Below are positions 36,884-45,699 of a DNA stretch of 64,000 bases, one piece after another. The notes below the pieces were generated by a model, which was given only the letters and a program-made list of their open reading frames with translations, was not told the origin of the DNA and made no database searches. Source of the DNA: Microbulbifer elongatus. GTDB taxonomy: Bacteria; Pseudomonadota; Gammaproteobacteria; Pseudomonadales; Cellvibrionaceae. The stretch is taken from the NCBI RefSeq assembly GCF_021165935.1, contig NZ_CP088953.1, positions 3,884,501 through 3,948,500 on the forward strand, in the 5' to 3' direction. The stretch's first letter is position 1. The number at the start of each line of letters is the position of its first letter. The translations under genes and the position numbers were made by a program.

Positions 36884-37479
36884 CAATTCGCTCTCCGCTT
36901 GAGGTCGGCCACCCAGATGGCAACCTTGCGATCTTCAGGTTCATATTTCAGGTACTGCTCAAATTGTGCGAGTGCACAATTCACATCCTGAAGATAGAGG
37001 TCACACAGAATGCCGAGATTCTTGATCAGGGGCAGACTGTCCGGATGCGCCTGCAGTGCTTCACTGTAGGTTTTTCTGGCTTCATCGAAACGCCCCTGAT
37101 GACGATAAAGTACACCCAGTTCACTACTGGCAACGGGATCCAGTGGAGCTGCGCGCAGTGCCTCCAGGAAGGATTCCTCTGCGTGCTTCTCGTCACCAGT
37201 TTTGAAATACGCAATTCCAAGGTTTACATAGGGTGCAGACAGGCGCTGTTCGCGTTCGACAACCGACTGCAACAGTTCAATGGCCTCAGGGTAGCGCTCG
37301 CCCTGCAGAAGCTCCACGGCCTGGGTAAAGTCCCGATTGACACCGCCGGAGACTTTTACATTCATCGGGTCCACCGGCCGACTGGAGGTTTGTGGACCAC
37401 TGGCACAGGCACCGAGTAGCAGCATGGCACCACACAGCGCAGCTCCTACAACCCGGCGCATATTGCAGACAGTTTCCAT
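36883..37479 (-). CDS. TPR-repeat lipoprotein (198 aa)
   Basis: The signal peptide ends in a lipobox (LLLGAC) placing the mature N-terminus in a lipid anchor, presumably outer membrane. The rest is a run of TPR helices: PEAIELLQSVVEREQRLSAPYVNLGIAYFKTGD, then LDPVASSELGVLYRHQGRFDEARKTYSEAL, with further repeats to the end (LKYEPEDRKVAIWVADLKRR). The ATG at 37479 overlaps the upstream stop by one base (TGATG). TPR lipoproteins act as scaffolds; here it may couple the energised complex to the outer membrane. Confidence 0.88.
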   Translation of the reverse strand: METVCNMRRVVGAALCGAMLLLGACASGPQTSSRPVDPMNVKVSGGVNRDFTQAVELLQGERYPEAIELLQSVVEREQRLSAPYVNLGIAYFKTGDEKHAEESFLEALRAAPLDPVASSELGVLYRHQGRFDEARKTYSEALQAHPDSLPLIKNLGILCDLYLQDVNCALAQFEQYLKYEPEDRKVAIWVADLKRRAN

Positions 37480-40400
37480 CAACCCTGCCCCTCCTCAGTG
37501 GTATTTTCTGCGATGACTGCAGGCTCCGGCTTCATCGGGCTTGACGGTTCCTTTGTTTCACCGAGTTCTTCACCCACCGCTTCGTCAGCGCCCTCTGTAC
37601 TCTCTTCCGCCACCTCGGGTACTGGCACGATGGTCATTACGATATTGCCGGCATCCTCGGGGCGCTCGTAGCGCGCGGGCACCAGCCCGGCCAGCTGGCC
37701 GATACTTTTCGCAACCCAGTTGTTGTAAATGCCCGCAGCCATCAGGTCGATGTTCTTTTCGTGCACGGAAATAGCGCGCTCTTCGAACGGATAGATCTGC
37801 TCTTCCAGCGCCAGCTCGTATTCTTCCAGTTCCAGTGCGCTGAGGTTGGTTGGGCGCTCAGAATCCTTCAGGGCGCGGCTGAAATGCAGATAGATTTCGC
37901 CGAGATAGTAGGTGGCCGCCGCGGTGACATCCGCCACCTGATAGTCGATCAGGTCACTGAAGGCTGCCGTGGCCGCTTTCATACGCGCGCGCTTGGTATT
38001 GAGGTTTTGCTCCAGCGGCGCCACCAGTGCGACCTCCGCAAACGAGGCGAACCTGGGCTCCGCCAGTTTCAATGCCGCATTACCGCCCAGGTAGCGCGTG
38101 CGATCGTTGCGCTCATCGCCACCGCGCAGCTCGATACGGACAATATCGTCCAGGGTGTTGAAATAGGCTTTCTGGTTACCGGTATTGAGATAGATGTCAG
38201 CAATTTTCTGACGGGTCTCCAGTGCCGGCTCCATCGGGTGCGGGAACAGCTTGACGTAGCGGTTGAGCACCGTCAGCGCTTTGTCATAACTCTTGGCAGC
38301 GCTATATAGATCGGCCGCCTGAGTCAGCGCTTCCCGACGTACATCGTCGTCTTCCGATTCGCGCTCGATACGCTCAAACTCTGCGGCCGCCAACAGGAGT
38401 TGGCCGCTCTCCTGATACACCACCGCCAGCTTTTTGGTGACCTCTTTCTGCAGTTTGTGCTCCGGGTGATTACTGCGGAAGGCCTTCAGTACTTCTGCAG
38501 CACGGGCCCAGTTTTCCAGCTGGATCAGAGACGCTGCGGCGTCGTACTCGGCGGTGGCGAGAATGGTCGCCCCCGGCGCTGCGTTGCGAATGCGCAGGAA
38601 ATGCTCGGCGGCCGCCAGGTGATCGTCGGCCTTCCGGGCCTGATCGCCCTGCTGATAGATGGCACCGGCCAGGTTGTCCACCAGTGCCGCCCGATCTTCG
38701 GCATCGGTTGCCGTCAGGTTCAGCGCCGCGCGATAGCCCGCTTCCGCGTCCACGTACAGCTCGGTATCAAAGGACGCATGTGCCACCAGCAACCAGGCGG
38801 AACGCTGAATCTGCTGATCCGCCCCCGGGAATTTTTCCAGCAGAAGGCGACCGTTCTGGATGGCTTCGGGGTAGCTTTTCAGCTTATACAGATCATCCAC
38901 GGCCCCCAGCAGAATCTGCGGTGCCTTGGCGTGCTGCGGGAAGGTTTCAGCAAAAGCCAGAGAGGATCGGATAATTTCCTTCTGGATCGCCACTTTATCA
39001 GCGCTGCTGGCCTCGGCGAGATCTTTGGCCAGATACTCACGGTAGGCAAATACCGCAGCATAGCCCGCCTCACTGGTGTTCTCATTGGCCGCGTGATTCG
39101 GGTAGTGATAGGCGGTGCGCTCATACTCGCGGGCGGCGTTCAGGAAGTCTTTGTTTTCCAGCATCAGCCCCGCCAGCTGATAGTTGATTTCCGGCGCTTT
39201 GGCTTTATCGGCAAATGACGTGAGGTAGCGACGGTACCAGTGAATCGCCTCCACATAGTTTTCGCCGCGTTTTTTGGCGAACTCTTTATCCTTCGGCTTC
39301 ACGTTCTGGTACGCCGCGTGATAGTGGCTGGCGAGATCAATCAGATTCGTCTGCAGGAATTCCACTACCGTGGCGTATTCCGCAATTTCAAACACAGTCC
39401 AGTATTCGGCATCCAGAGCATAGGTATTGGCAAAGGCCTTCTTGGCCTCCAGCACCAGCCGGGGGAAGCCACCCTTCTGGTAAATTTCGATCACGCGAAT
39501 GGAAAAGTCTGGCGCCACTTTGTGCAACGGATTGCGCTCCACAAAGGTGTCATAGGATTTGGCGGCATCCTGGTAACGACGCTTATCCAGGTAGTATTCA
39601 CCCAGGTGGCTGTACACGTAGGATTCATACCCTCGCGCGCCCTTGCGGGTAAAGTAGTCCACAATGGAGTCGGCACCACCCTGATAGGAGAAACTCAAAC
39701 TGACGACGCGGAAGGTATCCTCGACGTGCTTGCGCTCCGTCTCATTGGTCTGCTGCTCGAAGTCATAGCCCTGCGCCACTTTGTAATCCAGCATGCGGAC
39801 GAAATCGTCCAGCGCCATTTCATACATATCCTGCTTGAACAGCGCCCAGCCGCGCTTGTACAGCGCCAGCTCATAAAAACTGGAAACTTCTCCCATGGCA
39901 ATCACCCGGCCATAGGACTCTTCCGCGTCGAGAAACTTCTTGCGGGTAAAGTAGTATTCACCGAGTCGGAAGTAGGCTTCATCCAGATGGCGTGACGCCG
40001 GGTATTTGGCAACCAGCTGCCGCAGTACCGCCACCGCTTCATCCACCTCACCGGTTTCTTCATATGCGCGGGACAGCTGGTACATAACCTGGTCATTGCG
40101 CTCATATTGCGGGTACTGCACCAGCAGTTTCTTATACAGTGCAATAGCCTCTCGCGCATTGGCCGCCAGCAGGGCATCCGGGTCGTCGCCGGGCACGGAA
40201 ACTTCCGCTTCACTGGCAACGCCGCTGATATCCATTGCACCACTGGCACGGGCTTCGAAATCGGACTGACTTTCTCCGCTACTGGCGGTGCCACTATCCA
40301 AAGCAGCTGGTGTACCCTCGGCAGATGCCTGAACCCCGGCCACCTGTGGCGCATCCAGCGCACCCATGGCCGCAGTGGTCTTTTTACGGGCACTCAGGTT

Positions 40401-40745
40401 GGCCGAAGCGATTTCCTCGGCCGACAGGATTCGAGTCTCGGTACTGCTCGGCAGAATACCCTCTTCCGCTCGGTGGGCCTGCTTGATCTTCAGGTCGGCT
40501 ATACGGCGGATGGCTTCCGGGGTCAGCGCCGTCTCCGGGGTTTCCTGCAGGTATTTCTGGTAACTGGCCAGCGCCTTCTCCAGGCTACCCTCGATATGGG
40601 TTTCCTGAATTTCAATATCCACACGCTGCAGGCTACCGATGGTCTTGCCACTGTGGCTGGCACAGGCGCTGAGCAGTAACGCGGCAGAGGCCGCTGTTGC
40701 CAGCCCCAGATGATTGAATACGGCCGAGAGACGCGTTTTATTCAT
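37479..40745 (-). CDS. Large TPR-repeat lipoprotein (1088 aa)
   Basis: A lipoprotein with lipobox LLLSAC (Cys ~28), an N-terminal segment with a low-complexity Ala/Gly/Ser-rich stretch, then many TPR units over most of the length. Examples are ALYKKLLVQYPQYERNDQVMYQLSRAYEETG, DEAYFRLGEYYFTRKKFLDAEESYGRV and AEPRFASFAEVALVAPLEQ. The C-terminus is acidic and rich in Glu, Thr and Pro. It overlaps the upstream TPR gene by eight bases. The repeats resemble the YbgF/TolA-associated and BamD-type superhelices, but it is much longer. Probably a periplasmic scaffold for the ExbBD/AgmX-like complex. Confidence 0.88.
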   Translation of the reverse strand: MNKTRLSAVFNHLGLATAASAALLLSACASHSGKTIGSLQRVDIEIQETHIEGSLEKALASYQKYLQETPETALTPEAIRRIADLKIKQAHRAEEGILPSSTETRILSAEEIASANLSARKKTTAAMGALDAPQVAGVQASAEGTPAALDSGTASSGESQSDFEARASGAMDISGVASEAEVSVPGDDPDALLAANAREAIALYKKLLVQYPQYERNDQVMYQLSRAYEETGEVDEAVAVLRQLVAKYPASRHLDEAYFRLGEYYFTRKKFLDAEESYGRVIAMGEVSSFYELALYKRGWALFKQDMYEMALDDFVRMLDYKVAQGYDFEQQTNETERKHVEDTFRVVSLSFSYQGGADSIVDYFTRKGARGYESYVYSHLGEYYLDKRRYQDAAKSYDTFVERNPLHKVAPDFSIRVIEIYQKGGFPRLVLEAKKAFANTYALDAEYWTVFEIAEYATVVEFLQTNLIDLASHYHAAYQNVKPKDKEFAKKRGENYVEAIHWYRRYLTSFADKAKAPEINYQLAGLMLENKDFLNAAREYERTAYHYPNHAANENTSEAGYAAVFAYREYLAKDLAEASSADKVAIQKEIIRSSLAFAETFPQHAKAPQILLGAVDDLYKLKSYPEAIQNGRLLLEKFPGADQQIQRSAWLLVAHASFDTELYVDAEAGYRAALNLTATDAEDRAALVDNLAGAIYQQGDQARKADDHLAAAEHFLRIRNAAPGATILATAEYDAAASLIQLENWARAAEVLKAFRSNHPEHKLQKEVTKKLAVVYQESGQLLLAAAEFERIERESEDDDVRREALTQAADLYSAAKSYDKALTVLNRYVKLFPHPMEPALETRQKIADIYLNTGNQKAYFNTLDDIVRIELRGGDERNDRTRYLGGNAALKLAEPRFASFAEVALVAPLEQNLNTKRARMKAATAAFSDLIDYQVADVTAAATYYLGEIYLHFSRALKDSERPTNLSALELEEYELALEEQIYPFEERAISVHEKNIDLMAAGIYNNWVAKSIGQLAGLVPARYERPEDAGNIVMTIVPVPEVAEESTEGADEAVGEELGETKEPSSPMKPEPAVIAENTTEEGQG

Positions 40746-42792
40746 TGTCCGCGCCCTCCCCTTTTGGTGCCGGCGCTTCCAGCTCCGGAGGGTTATCCGT
40801 AGGCAGTGGCTCGCTCCGGGAATCCGGTGCAGCCTGCTTCATCTGCTCCACCTGACGCTGATACTCTTCAACCTTGCGCGCATCCGCACGGCGCTCCTGC
40901 AATTCATTGGCCCGGTCGTAACTATCGGCCAGGGCAAAGCGCGCTTTAATCTGGTAACTCTCCAGCTGCCCACGGCGCTCTTCCAGTTCACTGATGGCCA
41001 ACTGCTCCAGCATACGCCCCTGGCGCGACATCAATTGATCAATACGCTCCTGGGCCCGGTTCAGGCCTGCCCGCAGGCTGGCGATCTGATCGGTATAGCC
41101 TTCGTAACTGTGGGTCGCGGCCTGACGGGTACGCACATACCGCTGGTAGCTTTCCTGCAGCGTCGCGATGACCTCATCCAGCTCCTGCAGGTTTTTGTAC
41201 GCTTTGGTGAGTCGATCATCGAACTCTCGGGACAGACGAAACTTCAGCACACCTTCCAGGCGCGCGATGCGATCTTCGGTTTCCTCGCTCTGCAGGCTGG
41301 GGTTGTAGTCGAGAATGTCGCGAATCTGCTGCAGGATCAGGCGGGATTCGGTTTCATCGCTTTTCGCGAGAAGCTCGGGGCGACGGTTCACCAGCAGGTT
41401 CTCGATCCGCATGGCGAGGCGCTGGCGCTGCTCCAGCCGCATCTTGATGCGCGCGTCAATCTGGCGGAACTGTACATCCAGCCCCGGAAGAATCGGTTCG
41501 TAGTAGCTGCGACGCAGGGCAATAATTTCGTCGAAGGCGTCGAGACTTTGCAACCAGTCTTTGTTGCGTTCGAACAGGTCGTTCAGATCCTGGTAATTGC
41601 GCAGAAACTCCTGATAGTCATTGGACGCCATCAGGTCGAGCAGGTAATGGGTTTCCGGTGCATCCGGCAGCTTGCGCAGCTCTACCACCCAGTTCTTCAC
41701 CTGGCTGGCCTCCTTGCGGCGCAGCGCTTCGAGCAACTTGCCTTCGCGGATACTGTTGATGGACCGGGTAAGTACGTCCACCTGATTGCCAAACAGATCC
41801 AGAGCCTGGCCATAGTTCACCGCAGCGGTACTGTGCACTTCCAGTTTGCCGTACGCATAGGGTACGGCGAGCATGGCTTCCTGCACCGCCGCATCGGTGG
41901 ATTTGCGCTGCTTCAACAATTGCCAAGGCACCAGTGCGCGGTCGTAACGGCCCGCATTGGCCTCCACCCAGCCGGCGCCGAGCAGCGCCTGATTGGAAAA
42001 GGGCCCACTCAGCTGCACGCGGTCAAAATAAGTGCGTGCGCGCTGGTACTCCTCGGCCTCCATCAGCTGGAAACCGAGCAGCAGGTTGGTTTTGTCCTGC
42101 AGAGCGCGCATGGCATCGCCACGGCCGGCCTTGCGCCCGAGACCATCCAATTCCACGACACCCCGCTCGGTTTCACCGGCCTTCAATAGCGCGATGCCGA
42201 GGTTGTACTCCACAAACCCCGCGAGGGATTTTTCGCCCTTCAGGTCTTTTAACAGCTCAACCGCCTCTTCAAAACGCCCCAATTGCATGTACACCCGGGC
42301 GCGCAGAAACTGTTCATCGGCGCGGACACGCTCCGGCACACGCCCTTCGATCAGCTCCAGGGCGTGTAGGGCATTGGCAAACTGCTGCTTGTGGTAATGA
42401 ATCTTGGCCAGGCGATAGGCCGCTTCATTCTTGATAGGTTGCGGAACGTCACCCTGCAGCACCTGTTCCATCGCACGGCCGGCTTCCAGATGCATCCGGT
42501 ACGAAAGCTCAAGATCCCCTACGGCAAACTCCGCCTGACCAAAATGCATGGAGAAGGGGTCGAGCTCCGGGTCATCCAGCAGGCGAAACTGCTGCAACTC
42601 GGTATCCAGCCTGGTGATCGCATCGAAATACCTGTCCTGATGCGCATTGAACAATGCTTCGCCAAAGAACAGGTCGCGAAGGTTATCAGTATGCAGTGCG
42701 CTCGGATCTTCGGGCGTTTTGGCCTGCACAGGCGCGGCGCACAGCACAGTCAGTGCTGCACCGGCAACCGCGCGGGCCAGACGGGAATTCAT
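40738..42792 (-). CDS. Periplasmic TPR/coiled-coil protein (684 aa)
   Basis: A secreted protein with a signal peptide (MNSRLARAVAGAALTVLCAAPVQA). It continues with TPR-like helices over the first ~400 residues (FGQAEFAVGDLELSYRMHLEAGRAMEQV, ALHALELIEGRVPERVRADEQFLRARVYMQLGRFEEAVELL), then a long coiled coil (about 400-650, LEQRQRLAMRIENLLVNRRPELL, YKNLQELDEVIATLQESYQ) and an acidic Pro-rich tail. It lies 2 bp downstream of the 169-aa gene and overlaps the next TPR gene, so it is part of one operon. No enzymatic motif is visible. Confidence 0.85.
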   Translation of the reverse strand: MNSRLARAVAGAALTVLCAAPVQAKTPEDPSALHTDNLRDLFFGEALFNAHQDRYFDAITRLDTELQQFRLLDDPELDPFSMHFGQAEFAVGDLELSYRMHLEAGRAMEQVLQGDVPQPIKNEAAYRLAKIHYHKQQFANALHALELIEGRVPERVRADEQFLRARVYMQLGRFEEAVELLKDLKGEKSLAGFVEYNLGIALLKAGETERGVVELDGLGRKAGRGDAMRALQDKTNLLLGFQLMEAEEYQRARTYFDRVQLSGPFSNQALLGAGWVEANAGRYDRALVPWQLLKQRKSTDAAVQEAMLAVPYAYGKLEVHSTAAVNYGQALDLFGNQVDVLTRSINSIREGKLLEALRRKEASQVKNWVVELRKLPDAPETHYLLDLMASNDYQEFLRNYQDLNDLFERNKDWLQSLDAFDEIIALRRSYYEPILPGLDVQFRQIDARIKMRLEQRQRLAMRIENLLVNRRPELLAKSDETESRLILQQIRDILDYNPSLQSEETEDRIARLEGVLKFRLSREFDDRLTKAYKNLQELDEVIATLQESYQRYVRTRQAATHSYEGYTDQIASLRAGLNRAQERIDQLMSRQGRMLEQLAISELEERRGQLESYQIKARFALADSYDRANELQERRADARKVEEYQRQVEQMKQAAPDSRSEPLPTDNPPELEAPAPKGEGADNE

Positions 42793-42794
42793 GC

Positions 42795-43304
42795 TTACCA
42801 GTCCTTGAAGTTGATGGCGGACTGGTTGCCGGCAATCTGGATCTCAACGAACTTGGGACCCACCGCTTTTTCCACGCTATAGCTGGCGGTCGCACGGTAT
42901 TCCTTGCCGGATTTGGACTTTCCGAAATAGGTGACTTCGAGGGGGTGAGTCCCGGTCTGCACGTTGGCAGTATGGATACGCTGCACACCGCCGAGCTGCA
43001 GGGCTTCAATTTCACGGTAGGTATACAGGTGGTGGGCGACAACCTGATTATTGAGCTTTACTTCGACGGACTCGAGGCTGAACTCGGCACTGTCAGGCAG
43101 AGAGACAAACAGCGCCACCTGCGTATTGGAGGGAAACAGCAGTTTTTCTTCCAGACGATTGAGTTCGGAGGTGAGGCTGATCACATCCTTCTTCACATCC
43201 TGAATCTGCTCATCCAGGCCGCGAATCTCTTCACGACTGACTTCCTGCGCATTGGTCATCACCGCAAGCATCAGCAATACGGTCGCCAACAGAATTCTGC
43301 ACAT
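42795..43304 (-). CDS. Periplasmic coiled-coil protein, first gene of the ExbBD/TPR operon
   Basis: A 169-aa secreted protein: signal peptide MCRILLATVLLMLAVMTNAQ, then a short coiled coil (EIRGLDEQIQDVKKDVISLTSELNRLEEKL in two heptad runs), then a beta-rich domain (EFSLESVEVKLNNQVVAHHLY ... GKEYRATASYSVEKAVG). I do not recognise a family. The ATG at 43304 is chosen because AAGGGAT precedes it and it starts a clean signal peptide; an in-frame ATG at 43340 adds 12 residues with no better signal. Downstream genes follow within 2 bp or overlap. Confidence 0.8.
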   Translation of the reverse strand: MCRILLATVLLMLAVMTNAQEVSREEIRGLDEQIQDVKKDVISLTSELNRLEEKLLFPSNTQVALFVSLPDSAEFSLESVEVKLNNQVVAHHLYTYREIEALQLGGVQRIHTANVQTGTHPLEVTYFGKSKSGKEYRATASYSVEKAVGPKFVEIQIAGNQSAINFKDW

Positions 43305-43553
43305 ATCCCTTAAACCTCGAAACTGACCCGGGGACGGCATCCCGGGAAGCCCTGCCCTGATATCCGGGCTCTTTTTATAGGTCGTGATCTCTCGACCGAT
43401 TTTTATCCGACTAACGTCGAATACAAGTACTTAGCGGAGCGATTGTATTGCAACCGGCAGGGGGGGATATGTGAGGCGCTTCAAAACTCGCGCAGAGAGT
43501 TAGAGAACAATTTTTTCTTAAAATTCAAAGGACAAGAGAAAAAAGCTCGATTA

Positions 43554-43569
43554 TGTGACAGGTTTCACG
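43554..43569. promoter_or_regulatory. CRP-like binding palindrome upstream of the ExbBD/TPR operon
   Basis: TGTGACAGGTTTCACG matches the CRP/Vfr-type consensus TGTGA-N6-TCACA at nine of ten specified bases. It lies about 250 nt upstream of the first gene of the operon, far for direct activation unless the leader is long. Match by eye only. Confidence 0.35.
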
Positions 43570-43650
43570 GGCGCTAATGCGATGCCTCCCATGAACACCA
43601 TCACATTTTTTGCGGAATTGGCGGAACCAGATCAAACTACAGGCAGAACA

Positions 43651-43682
43651 AAAAACAGCCAGCCAAACGAGACAAGGGCTGC
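43651..43682 (-). terminator. Possible terminator after moaE
   Basis: On the minus strand a CAGCC ... GGCTG pair is followed by a run of U residues (GCTGTTTTTTG). The loop is long and the stem short, so the call is weak, but position and orientation fit the end of the moa operon. Confidence 0.35.
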
Positions 43683-43719
43683 AGCGGGAGCGAGTGCTCA
43701 CTCTATGCATGAGTATGCG

Positions 43720-44214
43720 TCACCACTTTTTCAATGCGTCCTGGTCGCTGGCCCTGGCCTCTACCCAGCTGCCATCTTCCGCCCCGGCCGCGATTTCTTT
43801 TTTCCAGAAAGGCGCGCGGCTTTTCAGAAAATCCATAATAAAGGCACAGGCATCGAGAGAGGCCTGACGGTGGGCAGAGGTAGTACCGACAAACACAATT
43901 TCTTCACCGGCAGCCAGCGGGCCATAGCGGTGGACGATACGCACCCTGCCCAGGGGCCAGCGCTCGGCGGCCCGACGGGCGATGTCGGTGAGTGCCGACT
44001 CCGCCATTCCCGGATAATGCTCCAGCTCGAGTACCGCGACGGTTTTTTGTTCAACGGGTTCGAGTGCGGCGGCATCGGCCGGGGAGAAGTCCCGAACGGT
44101 GCCCACAAACATCGTTGTGGCGCCATCGCTGTAATTTTCGCTGCGCAGCAGGTTGTACTCGGCACCGGGATCGAAGCCTTCGGCCTGTACGGAGATGGAA
44201 ATTTCCAGTGGCAT
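43720..44214 (-). CDS. moaE: Molybdopterin synthase catalytic subunit MoaE
   Basis: MoaE transfers sulfur from the MoaD thiocarboxylate to cPMP to make molybdopterin. The 164-aa product shows the family motifs FVGTVRDFS, VAVLELEHYPGMAE, RVRIVHRYGPLAAGEEIVFVGTTSAHRQ and FWKKE; the Lys in the FWKKE motif is a catalytic-site residue in the family. It starts 2 bp after the moaD stop and ends the moaA-B-C-D-E operon. Confidence 0.96.
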   Translation of the reverse strand: MPLEISISVQAEGFDPGAEYNLLRSENYSDGATTMFVGTVRDFSPADAAALEPVEQKTVAVLELEHYPGMAESALTDIARRAAERWPLGRVRIVHRYGPLAAGEEIVFVGTTSAHRQASLDACAFIMDFLKSRAPFWKKEIAAGAEDGSWVEARASDQDALKKW

Positions 44215-44216
44215 AC

Positions 44217-44465
44217 TCAGCCCCCGGTAACCGGCGGGAAGAAGGCGACTTCATCGCCATCACAGATGGCGGCGTCCATGGTGGACAGCTTCTGATTGAG
44301 GGCTACCTGCAGCTGATCGTTGCCGAGAGCGCGCTGCCAGACTGCACCCTGCCCGGCCAGTTTGCTGCGCAGCTGGGCCACATCGGCCAGGCCTTCCGGC
44401 TCGACTTCCATTACATCCCGTTCCAGTTGTTCGCGCAGGCTGGCAAAGAACAATACCTTGATCAC
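44217..44465 (-). CDS. moaD: Molybdopterin synthase sulfur-carrier subunit MoaD
   Basis: An 82-aa ubiquitin-fold protein ending in Gly-Gly (VTGG), the C-terminus that is adenylated and thiocarboxylated. Family phrases include [11 protein letters not shown] and [11 protein letters not shown]. The start is a GTG at 44465 that overlaps the moaC stop by four bases (GTGA), with GGGGG six bases upstream. It is followed by moaE. Confidence 0.95.
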   Translation of the reverse strand: MIKVLFFASLREQLERDVMEVEPEGLADVAQLRSKLAGQGAVWQRALGNDQLQVALNQKLSTMDAAICDGDEVAFFPPVTGG

Positions 44466-44956
44466 GATTTTCCCCCTGCACTCTGTTCAGGTGTCCAGTG
44501 ACCGCGCTTGCCACCCACTTTCTCCTGAAGCCTGGTAGGGCCGATGACCATGGCCGGATCTACGGCTTTACACATGTCGTAGATGGTGAGCGCGGCGACG
44601 CTTGCTGCGGTAAGCGCTTCCATTTCTACGCCGGTGCGGCCGGCGAGACGGCAGAAAGCCTGGATGTTGACGGTTTGGCTGGCTTCATCCAGCTCGAAAT
44701 CCACCTGCACTTTGGTCAGGGCCAGTGGGTGACACAGGGGTATCAGGTCTGCGGTTTTCTTGGCGGCCTGAATACCGGCAATGCGCGCGGTGGCGAGCAC
44801 ATCTCCTTTTTTGTTGTTGCCGGCTTTCAGCTGTTCAAAGGTTTCCGCAGACATGGAGACGGCGGATTCGGCCCGGGCGGTGCGGTCGGTGATGTCTTTG
44901 TCGGTGACATCGACCATGCTGGCTTCGCCCTTTTGGTTCAGGTGTGTGAGGGTCAT
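44462..44956 (-). CDS. moaC: Cyclic pyranopterin monophosphate synthase MoaC
   Basis: MoaC converts the MoaA product to cyclic pyranopterin monophosphate. The 164-aa protein begins [21 protein letters not shown] and contains [50 protein letters not shown] and the C-terminal Lys-rich KVGGKRG, all typical. The ATG at 44956 gives the usual N-terminus. It overlaps moaD by four bases and starts 30 bp after moaB. Confidence 0.97.
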   Translation of the reverse strand: MTLTHLNQKGEASMVDVTDKDITDRTARAESAVSMSAETFEQLKAGNNKKGDVLATARIAGIQAAKKTADLIPLCHPLALTKVQVDFELDEASQTVNIQAFCRLAGRTGVEMEALTAASVAALTIYDMCKAVDPAMVIGPTRLQEKVGGKRGHWTPEQSAGGKS

Positions 44957-44986
44957 GGTGTTCTTACTTGGGCAGCATTGAGCGAA

Positions 44987-45502
44987 TTATTTAGTTAGAT
45001 AGCCTACGAAATTGCAGGGCATGTGGGTTGCAGTCAGTTGTTCGCGCAGCAGTTTGGTCCAGCCGGTTTTGCAGGCGCCGGTGGAGCCCGGAAGACAGGC
45101 GACCAATGTGCGGTTGGCGATGCCGGCGAGTGCACGGGACTGGATGGTGGAGGAGCCGATTTCCTCATAGCTGATGGATCGGAATATTTCGCCGAAGCCG
45201 TCGATGTGTTTGTCGAGCAGGGGGACGAGGGCTTCGGGGGTGGAGTCGCGGCCGGCGAAACCGGTGCCGCCGGTGGAGATGATGACCTGGATTTCGGGGT
45301 CGGCGATCCATTGGCTGACTTTGGCGCGCAGGAGATATTTGTCGTCGATGACGATGGCTTTGTCGGCGAGGTTGTGGCCGTCTGCTTTCAGGGCTTCTAC
45401 GAGGTAGTTGCCGGAGGTGTCGTTTTCTTCGGTTCTTGTGTCTGACACCGTAAGAATGGCGATGTTGAGTTTTTGATCTGGGTTTGTTGGGGCGTGGCTC
45501 AT
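44987..45502 (-). CDS. moaB: Molybdenum cofactor protein MoaB
   Basis: MoaB is a MogA/MoeA-like protein; in many bacteria it adenylates molybdopterin or serves a related step. The 171-aa product has IAILTVSDTRTEENDTSGN, VIISTGGTGFAGRDSTPEAL and CLPGSTGACKTGWTKLLREQL, the family signatures. It is preceded by a 197-bp gap after moaA that holds a large inverted repeat. Confidence 0.94.
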   Translation of the reverse strand: MSHAPTNPDQKLNIAILTVSDTRTEENDTSGNYLVEALKADGHNLADKAIVIDDKYLLRAKVSQWIADPEIQVIISTGGTGFAGRDSTPEALVPLLDKHIDGFGEIFRSISYEEIGSSTIQSRALAGIANRTLVACLPGSTGACKTGWTKLLREQLTATHMPCNFVGYLTK

Positions 45503-45560
45503 TGGCTTTTTGTGCTCCGTAGCTTTTTTGCTCTGACTAAAGTTCTGAGGCGAGCGGTCA

Positions 45561-45653
45561 TCGGGTGAAAGGTTTCAGGACCGCTGTAGACCCATCCCTG
45601 GGCGCTGCGGCGCAAACATCCTGTTTGCGACGCTCCTGAAACCTTTCACCCGA
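45561..45653. repeat. Nested inverted repeat between moaA and moaB
   Basis: A 20-bp perfect outer inverted repeat (45561-45580 with 45634-45653) encloses a second perfect 8-bp hairpin (CGCAAACA at 45611-45618 with TGTTTGCG at 45622-45629). In the operon transcript this would form a large branched structure. It is a structural or repetitive extragenic element, possibly a processing site. Confidence 0.75.
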
Positions 45654-45699
45654 CGCCCGCTCTTCAATTCTGATTTATGTACTTCGTAAGCCTAAAAGC

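Larger units (their letters stand above)
43305..43719. other. Intergenic region upstream of the ExbBD/TPR operon and downstream of moaE
   Basis: This 415-bp stretch contains no gene. It holds a CRP-like palindrome (43554-43569), several AT-rich hexamers that could be -10 elements on the minus strand (for example TACAAT near 43444-43449), and a weak terminator-like structure after moaE (43651-43682). Confidence 0.5.

Noticed and set aside
43348..43378. Plus-strand terminator-like structure upstream of the motor operon
   Set aside because: AGCCC/GGGCT followed by CTTTTT is oriented to the plus strand, where no gene precedes it; probably chance in a leader.
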